A stretch of 64,000 nt of DNA from Fimadaptatus sp050946055 (GTDB lineage: Bacteria > Bacillota > Clostridia > Christensenellales > Aristaeellaceae). The stretch is from assembly GCA_050946055.1 (NCBI GenBank), contig JBMNUB010000009.1, positions 1 to 64,000 on the forward strand, in the 5' to 3' direction. Numbering within the stretch: the stretch's first letter is position 1; every line of letters begins with the position of its first letter. Shown here one piece after another: positions 24,710 through 32,156 of the stretch. The translations under genes were made by a program, and so were the position numbers. The notes below the pieces were generated by a model, which was given only the letters and a program-made list of their open reading frames with translations, ran no database searches and was not told where the DNA came from.

Positions 24710-25759
24710 ATGGCAGTTACCACCAGAAAGTTCGGCACTCTGGAGTGCGGCGCGGAAGTTACCCTCTACCGCATAACCAACTCCAAGGGCGCATATGTAT
24801 CTATAATCGATTACGGCGCGACGATAGTCGAGCTGTGCGTGCCGGACAGCACCGGCAAGCTCACCGACGTGCTGCTGGGCTGCGACGACGTGCATGCCTA
24901 TGAGCATACCAGCGGCTATCTGGGCGCGCTGATAGGCCGCTACGGCAATCGCATCGGCAAGGGCCGCTTCCCGCTCAAAGGCGAGACGCTGCAGCTGGAG
25001 TGCAACGACGGCAACAACCACCTGCACGGCGGCTTCAAGGGCTTCAACTACTTCCTGTGGAACGCGGAGATAGTGGACGGCGGCGTGTGCTTCAGCCGCG
25101 TATCGCCCGACGGCGAGGGCAATTATCCCGGCAATCTCAGCGTAAAATGCACCTACACCTTCGACGACGACTGCGAGCTGAAGCTGCACTACGAGGCCGA
25201 TACCGACAAGTACACCGTGTGCAACCTCACCAACCACTCCTACTTCAACCTCAACGGCCACGATTCCGGCACGATAGTCGATCACACCGTGCAGATACTG
25301 GCCGACCGCTTCACCGTCGTCGACGGCGAGTCCATACCCACCGGCGAGCTGCGCCCCGTCGAAGGCACCTGCTTCGACTTCCGCGCGCCCAAGACCATCG
25401 AGAAGGGTCTGGAGTGCGACTGCGAGCAGCTCAAGAACACCGGCGGCTTCGACCACAACTTTGTGCTGTCCGATGAAAAGGGCGTGCGCAAGGCTGCCTG
25501 CGTAACCGGCCCCAAGACCGGCATCGTCATGGAAGTGTACACCGACCAGCCCGGCGTACAGCTGTACATAGGCAACGCGCTGGATGCCAAGATGCCTGTC
25601 AAGGGCGTGCCCGGCAAGTTCTACACCAAGCGCACCGGCCTGTGCCTGGAGACGCAGCACTATCCCGACAGCGTGAACCACGCCGAGTGGCCGCAGCCCT
25701 TCCTCGCGCCCGGCGAGAAGTACGACACCGTGACCATATACAAGTTCTCCGCAAAGTAA
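24710..25759 (+). CDS. galM: Aldose 1-epimerase (mutarotase)
   Basis: The 349-residue product interconverts alpha and beta anomers of galactose and other aldoses. The sugar-binding and catalytic residues are in place: His in NNHLHGGFKGF, His in NLTNHSYFNLNGH (general acid) and Glu in GLCLETQHYPDS (general base). GGGAGG lies nine bases before the ATG at 24710; an ATG at 24701 abuts it and is less likely. It is monocistronic with a consensus-like promoter and a long terminator. A role with the GH42 galactosidase elsewhere in the window is plausible. Confidence 0.95.
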   Translation: MAVTTRKFGTLECGAEVTLYRITNSKGAYVSIIDYGATIVELCVPDSTGKLTDVLLGCDDVHAYEHTSGYLGALIGRYGNRIGKGRFPLKGETLQLECNDGNNHLHGGFKGFNYFLWNAEIVDGGVCFSRVSPDGEGNYPGNLSVKCTYTFDDDCELKLHYEADTDKYTVCNLTNHSYFNLNGHDSGTIVDHTVQILADRFTVVDGESIPTGELRPVEGTCFDFRAPKTIEKGLECDCEQLKNTGGFDHNFVLSDEKGVRKAACVTGPKTGIVMEVYTDQPGVQLYIGNALDAKMPVKGVPGKFYTKRTGLCLETQHYPDSVNHAEWPQPFLAPGEKYDTVTIYKFSAK

Positions 25760-25774
25760 TCGCTCAAGCGGCAT

Positions 25775-25820
25775 AAAGCGCGCCCGCTCTCACCACATGG
25801 TCTGAGAGCGGGCGCGCTTT
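25775..25820. terminator. Bidirectional intrinsic terminator between galM and lplA
   Basis: An 18-base perfect inverted repeat (AAAGCGCGCCCGCTCTCA and its complement) around a 10-base loop ends in TTT on one strand and AAA on the other. It can serve the convergent galM and lplA genes. Confidence 0.85.
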
Positions 25821-26036
25821 GCATGCTTTGATTACAGCGCGCATATGCACTGTCGCCGGCTGAATGAGCTATCGCATCATCTAAGATTGAGCCACGCGCC
25901 CATGTCGCGCTGATCGCACAAGTTATCAGCGAGGTAATGGCGATACATGCACGCAACGTACTCTCATACCAGCATCGGCATAGCCATCACCCGCACCTAC
26001 AAGCGGCAGGGTTGCTGTAAGCGGCATTGCCTGCCA

Positions 26037-27005
26037 TCACTTCATCTCATCCTTGAGCCACGCGCCCATGTCGCGCTCCTCCCGTCCCGGCATGGCGAGC
26101 AGCGCATCCGCGACATCGCCAAACGCCCTGCCCGCGAGCGCTTCTTCCACGCGGACGGGCAGAGTTGCGTCCATAGCATCGGTATTCAGGCGGCAACTCT
26201 CCACCGCTCCCCCGCGCAGGCTCAGATCCAGCTCCGCCTCGCCCCAGTCAAAGCGCGTCTCAAAGTGCGCATCAAAGCGCGGCGTCTGACCGAAGCGCCA
26301 TTGCCACGATGCCAGCCTTGCGCGCGTCTCCTCCAGCTCGTCCGCGTCAAAGTCGGCGGGCGCAAGCACTTCACACTTGCCATACTCGCGCTCATACGCC
26401 GCGCGCAGCAGCGGGCGCATAGCTTCAGGCGTAAGGCCGGGTATCATCTCGCTCAGATTGCACACGCGCGAGCGCACCGAGCTTACGCCCTTGGCCGCCA
26501 GCTTGAGCGGGCTGGGGTTGAGATACCGCGTGAGGCGGGACATGTCCACGTCTATCAGCAGCGTACCGTGCTGGAGCGAGCGCTCCTTGCTGTGTTCAAA
26601 GGCATTGCCTGAGAACTTGCGCCCATCTTCAAGCGTTATGTCATTGCGCCCGGATGCGACGGCGCGTATGCCCAATTCGCCCAATGCGCTGATTATGACG
26701 CCCAGCTGGCGCGCAAGGTCGTATCGCTCGCGGCAGGCCGTGAACGTGAAGTTCAGATTGCCCACATCGTGAAACACCGCGCCGCCGCCCGAATTGCGCC
26801 GCGCCAGATGCGCGCCCTCGCTCTCCATCAGTTCGCACCGACACTCGCGCCATGCGTTCTGATTGCGGCCTATTACGACCGTGTTCTGATTGCGCCAGAG
26901 GTACAGCGCCGCGTCGCCCTCGCCCATGGCGCGATACAGGCAGCTTTCCAGCGCAAGGTTATAGTATGGATCGAGCGAATTTGACTCCAGATAAAAGTTT
27001 CTCAC
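26037..27005 (-). CDS. lplA: Lipoate-protein ligase A
   Basis: The 322-residue product attaches lipoate to the H protein of the glycine cleavage system and to similar domains. The family signature RRNSGGGAVFHDVGNLNFTF is at about residues 69-88, and GRKFSGNAFEHSKERSLQHGTLLID carries the conserved lysine. The C-terminal accessory domain is present. The start is GTG at 27005 after AGGAG. It lies just downstream of the gcv operon on the same strand, across a copy of the dispersed element, and very likely serves GcvH. Confidence 0.93.
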   Translation of the reverse strand: MRNFYLESNSLDPYYNLALESCLYRAMGEGDAALYLWRNQNTVVIGRNQNAWRECRCELMESEGAHLARRNSGGGAVFHDVGNLNFTFTACRERYDLARQLGVIISALGELGIRAVASGRNDITLEDGRKFSGNAFEHSKERSLQHGTLLIDVDMSRLTRYLNPSPLKLAAKGVSSVRSRVCNLSEMIPGLTPEAMRPLLRAAYEREYGKCEVLAPADFDADELEETRARLASWQWRFGQTPRFDAHFETRFDWGEAELDLSLRGGAVESCRLNTDAMDATLPVRVEEALAGRAFGDVADALLAMPGREERDMGAWLKDEMK

Positions 27006-27095
27006 ATTTTCTCCTCACGGCGTGAGCAGCGCCCACGCTGGCTTGCATATCGGGACATAGCAAGCGCGGGCAGGGACATGCCCGCCCGCGCTCAT

Positions 27096-27333
27096 GCTGT
27101 CAAAGAAAATCCCGGGAGAGCCGATGCCGCCGCAGGCCTCCCGCCTTCAAATAGCGCCCAGCGACATTTGCGGTGGACGCGAGGGTATTTTGCGCCCGGA
27201 AATCTCATCTGCCAGCGCAAACGCATATTCCATTGAGTTTCCGCGCCCGCAAATCCATTGCGGTTTCAGCGCAAGCTCAATGGATATCCTCACAAAAGAA
27301 GTCTTTCTCCGCTAGCAGGCTTGTCAAAGAGGC
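27096..27333 (+). repeat. Dispersed hairpin-rich element, copy C (degenerate)
   Basis: It follows copy A in order: GCTGTCAAAG..CCCGGGAGAG, AGCGCCCAGCGACATTTGCGGTGG, TATTTTG..GGAAATC and GCTTGTCAAAGAGGC at the right end. The middle has diverged and holds a different hairpin (ATTCCATTGAG..CTCAATGGAT). It lies between gcvPB and lplA. A strong stem (GCGCGGGC/GCCCGCGC, 27064-27091) sits beside its left end. Confidence 0.8.
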
Positions 27334-27389
27334 TATTGGGGCAAACTGCTGGCGGACAGTGGCCTGCCCGCCAGCGGTCATGCTTGCGC

Positions 27390-28811
27390 TTACCAGCTTG
27401 CGCGCAGCACGGGATTGCGCGCCGCGCCCACCTCGTCCAATCGGCGCACCTGCGCGCACACCGGCGCTTCGTGCAGCTCCTCGGGGGAGTTCTGCGCCTT
27501 CTGCGCCAGCTCTATGTACGCCTTGGCCGCCGCGTCCAGCGTCTCGGGCGTCTCGGTCTCGGTCGGCTCGAACATCAGCGCCTCGTGTACTATCAGCGGG
27601 AAGTACATCGTCGGCGGATGCATGCGGCGATCCAGCGCGCCCTTGGCTATGTCCATGGCGGACACGCCGGTCTGCTTCTTCATCTCCTCCAGCGTCAGCA
27701 CGAACTCGTGCATGCATATGCCCGCAAACGCGGGAGTATACGCGGGCAGCATGGCGTTAAGCAGATAGTTGGCGTTGAGCACAGCGCCGCGCGCCGCCTC
27801 GGGTATGCCCTCGCGACCCAGCGACATTATGTACGCCAGCGCGCGCATTACCACAAGGTAGTTGCCATAGAAGCTGCGCACCTTGCCCACGCTGTCCTCG
27901 CTCCAATAGAGCTTGAGATCGTCACTCACGCGCGGGTTGGGCAGGAACTTCTCCAGTATGCGCTTGCAGCCCACAGGGCCGCTGCCCGGGCCGCCGCCGC
28001 CGTGCGGCGTGGAGAAGGTCTTGTGCAGGTTGAGATGCACCACGTCAAAGCCCATGTCGCCCGGACGCGCTATGCCCATTATGGCGTTTAAGTTAGCGCC
28101 ATCGTAATAGCACAGTCCGCCCGCGTCATGCACTATGCGGGTTATCTCGCCTATGTTGTGGTCGAACTTGCCCACGGTGTTGGGGTTGGTGAGCATGAGA
28201 CCTGCGGTGTCCTCGCCCACGGCGGCGCGCAGTGCCTCTATGTCCACAAGGCCGTCGGGCGTGGAGGGTATGCTGACCACGGTGAAGCCGTCCATGACCG
28301 CGCTGGCGGGATTGGTGCCGTGCGCGGAGTCGGGAACGATTATCTTCTTGCGCTTAACATCGCCGCGGCTCAGGTGATACGCCTTTATCAGCATCATGCC
28401 GGTGAACTCGCCATGCGCGCCCGCAGCGGGCTGGAAGGTCATGGCATCCATGCCGGTTATCTCGCACAGGTACTTTTCGGCGAGCTTGAGCGCGCGCAGG
28501 CTGCCCTTTACGCTCTCCTCGTCCTGCAGCGGATGCACGCCCGCAAAGCCGGGCAGCGCCGCCACGTCCTCATTGAGCGCGGGGTTGTACTTCATGGTGC
28601 AGGAGCCCAGCGGATAGAAGCCGCTGTTCACGCCAAACGCGCCATGGCTCAGCTCGGTATAGTGGCGCGCCAGCTCGTTCTCGCTTATCTCGGGCAGGCG
28701 CACGCGCATGGAGCGCTTTATGCCCTGCGCAGGTTCAGCGCGCGGCACGTCCAGCTCGGGCAGGTAGTTCGTATGCCGCCCTGCGCGGCTGCGTTCAAAC
28801 AGCGTAAGCAT
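27390..28811 (-). CDS. gcvPB: Glycine dehydrogenase (decarboxylating) subunit 2
   Basis: This is the PLP-binding subunit of the split P protein of the glycine cleavage system, 473 residues. The PLP lysine is in HLNLHKTFSTPHGGGGPGSGP, and NSGFYPLGSCTMKYNP and PAAGAHGEFTG are typical. With subunit 1 it decarboxylates glycine and passes the aminomethyl group to lipoyl-GcvH. The ATG at 28811 overlaps the gcvPA stop codon and follows GAGGAGG. It is the last gene of the riboswitch-controlled gcvT-gcvH-gcvPA-gcvPB operon. Confidence 0.97.
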   Translation of the reverse strand: MLTLFERSRAGRHTNYLPELDVPRAEPAQGIKRSMRVRLPEISENELARHYTELSHGAFGVNSGFYPLGSCTMKYNPALNEDVAALPGFAGVHPLQDEESVKGSLRALKLAEKYLCEITGMDAMTFQPAAGAHGEFTGMMLIKAYHLSRGDVKRKKIIVPDSAHGTNPASAVMDGFTVVSIPSTPDGLVDIEALRAAVGEDTAGLMLTNPNTVGKFDHNIGEITRIVHDAGGLCYYDGANLNAIMGIARPGDMGFDVVHLNLHKTFSTPHGGGGPGSGPVGCKRILEKFLPNPRVSDDLKLYWSEDSVGKVRSFYGNYLVVMRALAYIMSLGREGIPEAARGAVLNANYLLNAMLPAYTPAFAGICMHEFVLTLEEMKKQTGVSAMDIAKGALDRRMHPPTMYFPLIVHEALMFEPTETETPETLDAAAKAYIELAQKAQNSPEELHEAPVCAQVRRLDEVGAARNPVLRASW

Positions 28812-30127
28812 CACGCATGCACCTCCTCAAGCAGCTTTACCAGCGCGTCTATCTCCTCGCGCGTGTTCATCTCGGTGAAGCACCACAGCAGCTTGCCGTC
28901 CACGTTCAGGCCGCCCAGCATGTCATGCTGCCCAAGCATGGCGTTCAGCTCATCCGGGCATATCGGGCAGTTGGTCATGAACTCCATGCCGAACTCGCCT
29001 TCGTACACGCGCTCAAAGCCGGGGAGCGCGCATATGCGCTGCGCGGCATAGTGCGCCTTGGACCAGCACTGGCTCGCGGCCTCGGTAAGGCCCTCGGGAC
29101 CCATTGCCGCCATGTACACGGAAGCCGCCATGGCGCACAGCGCCTGATTGGAGCAGATGCTGGAAGAAGCCTTCTCGCGGCGTATGTGCTGCTCGCGCGC
29201 CTGCAGCGTGAGCACGAAGGCGCGCTTGCCCTCGGTGTCCACGGTCTGACCGACTATGCGGCCGGGCAGCTTGCGCATCAGCTCGCTGCGGCAGGCCATT
29301 ATGCCCAGATACGGCCCGCCAAAGCTCAGCTCCATGCCCAGCGGCTGGCCTTCCGCCACGCATATGTCCGCGCCGCATTCGGCGGGCGTCTTGAGGAGCG
29401 CCGCCATTATCGGCTGCACGGCCACTATCAGCTTGGCGCCCGCCGCATGCGCGACTTCGGCTATTTGCTCTATGTCCTCTATCTGGCCAAAGTAGTTGGG
29501 CTGCTGCACTACCACGCAGCCCACGTCCGCGCCCAGCGCCGCCTTGAGCGCCTCTATATCGGTCACGCCGCCCGCCGCGCTCACCTCATATACGGGGCGG
29601 TCGCCTGCGTAGGCATAGGTCTTTATGACCTGCCTGAAGTCGGGGTTCACGGTCGCGGACACTATCGCGCGCAGGCGCTTGCGCTCGCAGCACATGTGTA
29701 CGGCTTCGGCGGCGGCGCTGGCGCCGTCATACACAGAGGCGTTGGCCACGTCCATGCCGGTCAGCTCGCACACCATGGTCTGAAACTCGAATATCGATTG
29801 CAGCACGCCCTGGCTTATCTCGGCCTGATAGGGCGTGTACGCGGTCAGGAACTCGTCCTTGTTTATTACGCGCTTGACTATCGATGGTATGTAGTGGCGA
29901 TATGCGCCCGCGCCCCGGAATATGGTGCGGTACACATGGTTTTCGGCGGCCAGCGCGCCCATCTCGCGCTTTACCTCCAGCTCGCTCTTGCCGGAGGGTA
30001 TGTCCAGTTCGCCTTTGAACAGCATGTCGTCGGGTATCGCCTGATACATCTCGCGGTAGCTCTTCAGACCCAGAGCCTCCAGCATGCGCTGGCGCTCGCC
30101 GGGCGTAGAGGGAATATATCCGCCCAT
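28811..30127 (-). CDS. gcvPA: Glycine dehydrogenase (decarboxylating) subunit 1
   Basis: This is the 438-residue first subunit of the split P protein. Its typical opening is GGYIPSTPGERQRMLEALG; ENHVYRTIFRGAGAYRHYIPS and TPYQAEISQGVLQSIFEFQTMVCELTGMDVANASVYDG follow in the family order. It pairs with GcvPB. The ATG at 30127 comes one base after the gcvH stop and its ribosome site (GGAGG) is inside the gcvH end, so translation is coupled. Confidence 0.97.
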   Translation of the reverse strand: MGGYIPSTPGERQRMLEALGLKSYREMYQAIPDDMLFKGELDIPSGKSELEVKREMGALAAENHVYRTIFRGAGAYRHYIPSIVKRVINKDEFLTAYTPYQAEISQGVLQSIFEFQTMVCELTGMDVANASVYDGASAAAEAVHMCCERKRLRAIVSATVNPDFRQVIKTYAYAGDRPVYEVSAAGGVTDIEALKAALGADVGCVVVQQPNYFGQIEDIEQIAEVAHAAGAKLIVAVQPIMAALLKTPAECGADICVAEGQPLGMELSFGGPYLGIMACRSELMRKLPGRIVGQTVDTEGKRAFVLTLQAREQHIRREKASSSICSNQALCAMAASVYMAAMGPEGLTEAASQCWSKAHYAAQRICALPGFERVYEGEFGMEFMTNCPICPDELNAMLGQHDMLGGLNVDGKLLWCFTEMNTREEIDALVKLLEEVHA

Positions 30128-30128
30128 A

Positions 30129-30506
30129 TTACTTTTCCTCCGCAATGAACGCCTCGTAAGCGGCGGCATCCATAAGCTCGCCCTCCTCGGCTACATCCTC
30201 CACCTCTACCAGCCACGCCTCGTAGGGCTTCTCGTTTATTGACTCGGGCGCGTCCAGCAGCTCCTCGTTGACGGCGCGCACCTTGCCGCTGACCGGGCTG
30301 TAAACCGGCGAAACGGCCTTGACCGACTCGACCTCGCAGCAGCTCTCGCCCGCAGTCACATCGTCACCCGCCTGAGGCAGATCGACAAACACCAGATCGC
30401 CCAGTTCCTGCTGAGCATAGTCGGTAAGACCTATGCGCACCGAACCGTCGTCCTGCTTGAGCACCCACTCGTGAGACTTGCTGTACATCCTGTCGTTCAT
30501 TATCAT
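30129..30506 (-). CDS. gcvH: Glycine cleavage system H protein
   Basis: This is the 125-residue lipoyl carrier of the glycine cleavage system. The lipoylated lysine is Lys63 in CCEVESVKAVSPVYSPVSG. The N-terminus YSKSHEWVLKQDDGSVRIGLTDYAQQELGD is standard. The ATG at 30506 is seven bases from GGAGGG; an ATG at 30500 is too far for that site. It lies about 180 bases downstream of gcvT in the same operon and overlaps the translation signal of gcvPA. LplA nearby would supply its lipoate. Confidence 0.97.
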   Translation of the reverse strand: MIMNDRMYSKSHEWVLKQDDGSVRIGLTDYAQQELGDLVFVDLPQAGDDVTAGESCCEVESVKAVSPVYSPVSGKVRAVNEELLDAPESINEKPYEAWLVEVEDVAEEGELMDAAAYEAFIAEEK

Positions 30507-30683
30507 GATAATACCCTCCATACAATATATTATTTCATTATCCGCGGGCTATGGATTGGGCTCCACTCCGCCGCCGTATAGACTATTTGATTTATCACAG
30601 ACTATTTTGCTTCCCCGCACACGACGCTTGACCGCCGCATGCGCTCAAACGGCATATCGCTGCGCCCTATGCGCGCCTTATGC

Positions 30684-31784
30684 TCACTCGGCCTTCTTTT
30701 TCTTCACGCGGCTGTAGAACGGCAGCGGCACTACCTCGCACTGTATCTTGCGTCCGCGCACCTCTACCTCCAGCACCGTGCCGACCTCGGCACAGGACAA
30801 ATCGACCAGCGCCATAGCAGCGGCGTAGTTTATGAACGGGCAATGCGTGCCGCTGGTGGTGTGACCCACCTGCACGCCGTCGCGGAACACCGGCAGATGC
30901 TCGCGCGCTATGCCGCGGCCTATCATCTTAAGGCCAACGCGCGTCACCTTGGGCTCTCCGCGCTCTATCATCGCCTGCCTGCCTATGAAGTCGGGCTTGT
31001 CCATCTTGACGAAGCTGCCCAGACCCGTCTCGCGCGGGGATATTTCGTCGTCCATCTCGTGGCCGTACAGCGGCATGCCCGCTTCCAGGCGCAGCGTATC
31101 GCGCGCGCCCAGTCCGCAAGGCACAAGGCCGGACTCGCGCCCGCCCTCAAGCAGCGCGTCCCAGAGCTTGACCGCATCCCCGGTCGCGCAGTACAGCTCG
31201 TATCCCGCCTCGCCTGTGTAGCCCGTGCGCGATATCAGGCAGCGCACGCCGCAGACCGTGGCTTCGGGTATGAACGAATAGTACTTGGCGGGCAGCTTGA
31301 GTTCCGGCTCCAGCGCCTTCATTATGTCGCGGGAGGCGGGGCCCTGCAGCGCTATCTCGGCGCAGCCGTCGGATATGTCCGTGAGCTTAGCATCGCCCAC
31401 CAGATGCGCCTGCATCCACTCCACATCCTTAAAGCGGTTGGAGGCGTTTATGACTATAAGATACTTCTGCGCATTGTAGCGGTATACCAGCAGATCGTCC
31501 ACCACGCCGCCGCGCTCGTTGCACATGGGGCTGTAACGCACGCGGCCATCCTCGAGGTCGGTATAGTCGTTGGTCAGCCACAGGTTGAGGTTCTTGAGCG
31601 CATCCGGGCCGGTCAGCATGGCCTCGCCCATGTGCGAAACGTCAAACAGGCCCGCAGCCGTGCGCACGGCGTTGTGTTCGGCTATCACGCCCTGATACTG
31701 AACCGGCAGCAGATAGCCCGCAAACGGCACTATCTTGCCGCCCAGCTGTTCATGCCGCTCGTAAAGCGGCGTCTTTCTGTCCAT
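30684..31784 (-). CDS. gcvT: Aminomethyltransferase (glycine cleavage T protein)
   Basis: The 366-residue product releases ammonia and moves the methylene group from the aminomethyl-lipoyl arm of GcvH to tetrahydrofolate. Family blocks are visible: TPLYERHEQLGGKIVPFAGYLLPVQYQ, GLFDVSHMGE, SRTGYTGEAGYEL and GHTTSGTHCPFINYA (a variant of the usual G.VTSG..SP). The start at 31784 follows GGAGG; the open frame continues through the riboswitch but has no start support there. It is the first gene of the gcv operon, under glycine riboswitch control. Dihydrolipoyl dehydrogenase is not in the window. Confidence 0.96.
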   Translation of the reverse strand: MDRKTPLYERHEQLGGKIVPFAGYLLPVQYQGVIAEHNAVRTAAGLFDVSHMGEAMLTGPDALKNLNLWLTNDYTDLEDGRVRYSPMCNERGGVVDDLLVYRYNAQKYLIVINASNRFKDVEWMQAHLVGDAKLTDISDGCAEIALQGPASRDIMKALEPELKLPAKYYSFIPEATVCGVRCLISRTGYTGEAGYELYCATGDAVKLWDALLEGGRESGLVPCGLGARDTLRLEAGMPLYGHEMDDEISPRETGLGSFVKMDKPDFIGRQAMIERGEPKVTRVGLKMIGRGIAREHLPVFRDGVQVGHTTSGTHCPFINYAAAMALVDLSCAEVGTVLEVEVRGRKIQCEVVPLPFYSRVKKKKAE

Positions 31785-31830
31785 TGCGCATACCTCCGTT
31801 TTGTTTATATTGGCCGCGCGCAAAAGCACA

Positions 31831-31878
31831 AAGGCGCACAGAGCCGCGCGCAAGGCAGGCTTGCGGCTCCATGCGCCT
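31831..31878 (-). promoter_or_regulatory. Expression-platform hairpin between riboswitch and gcvT
   Basis: On the minus strand GGCGCA and AGCCGC pair with GCGGCT and TGCGCC, followed by TTTGTGCTTTT. This is a plausible glycine-controlled terminator just after the second aptamer and 46 bases before gcvT. Confidence 0.7.
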
Positions 31879-32056
31879 CTGTTATATCGCCTGAAAGATT
31901 CTCCTGCGCTGCGCGCCGGGATTGCTTCTTCGGCGCCAATGAGAGCGCATAGCGCTCCATCGGCTTTCCAGAGTCCCGTCCAGATCCGGTCCTTTTGCCT
32001 GAGAGTTTGTGCATCTACCCCTTCGGCGGCCAGCTTCATGGCTCTCTCCCTGATCC
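31879..32056 (-). promoter_or_regulatory. Tandem glycine riboswitch
   Basis: Two aptamers are read on the minus strand. The first has GGGAGAGAGCC, GCCGCCGAAGGGG and AAACTCTCAGGCAAAAGGAC. The second has TGGCGCCGAAGAAGCAA and AATCTTTCAGG followed by ACAGAG. These are the conserved glycine-aptamer cores in the usual tandem order with a short linker. Both lie between a consensus promoter and gcvT. In Firmicutes such tandem switches turn on the glycine cleavage operon when glycine is high, which fits the genes here. Confidence 0.95.
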
Positions 32057-32127
32057 TTCATCCGGGCATATTGCTTTATGCGCTCGCAAACACGAACGTT
32101 TTGTTAATGTATCGCGATTACATTCAC

Positions 32128-32156
32128 ATTATAGGCGCTTATTCGCCTTTTGTCAA
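32128..32156 (-). promoter_or_regulatory. Consensus promoter of the gcv operon, inside the rhamnosidase 3' end
   Basis: On the minus strand TTGACA, a 17-base spacer and TATAAT match the consensus fully. The -35 and most of the spacer are the last codons and stop of the rhamnosidase gene (Leu-Thr codons provide TTGACA). Confidence 0.92.
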
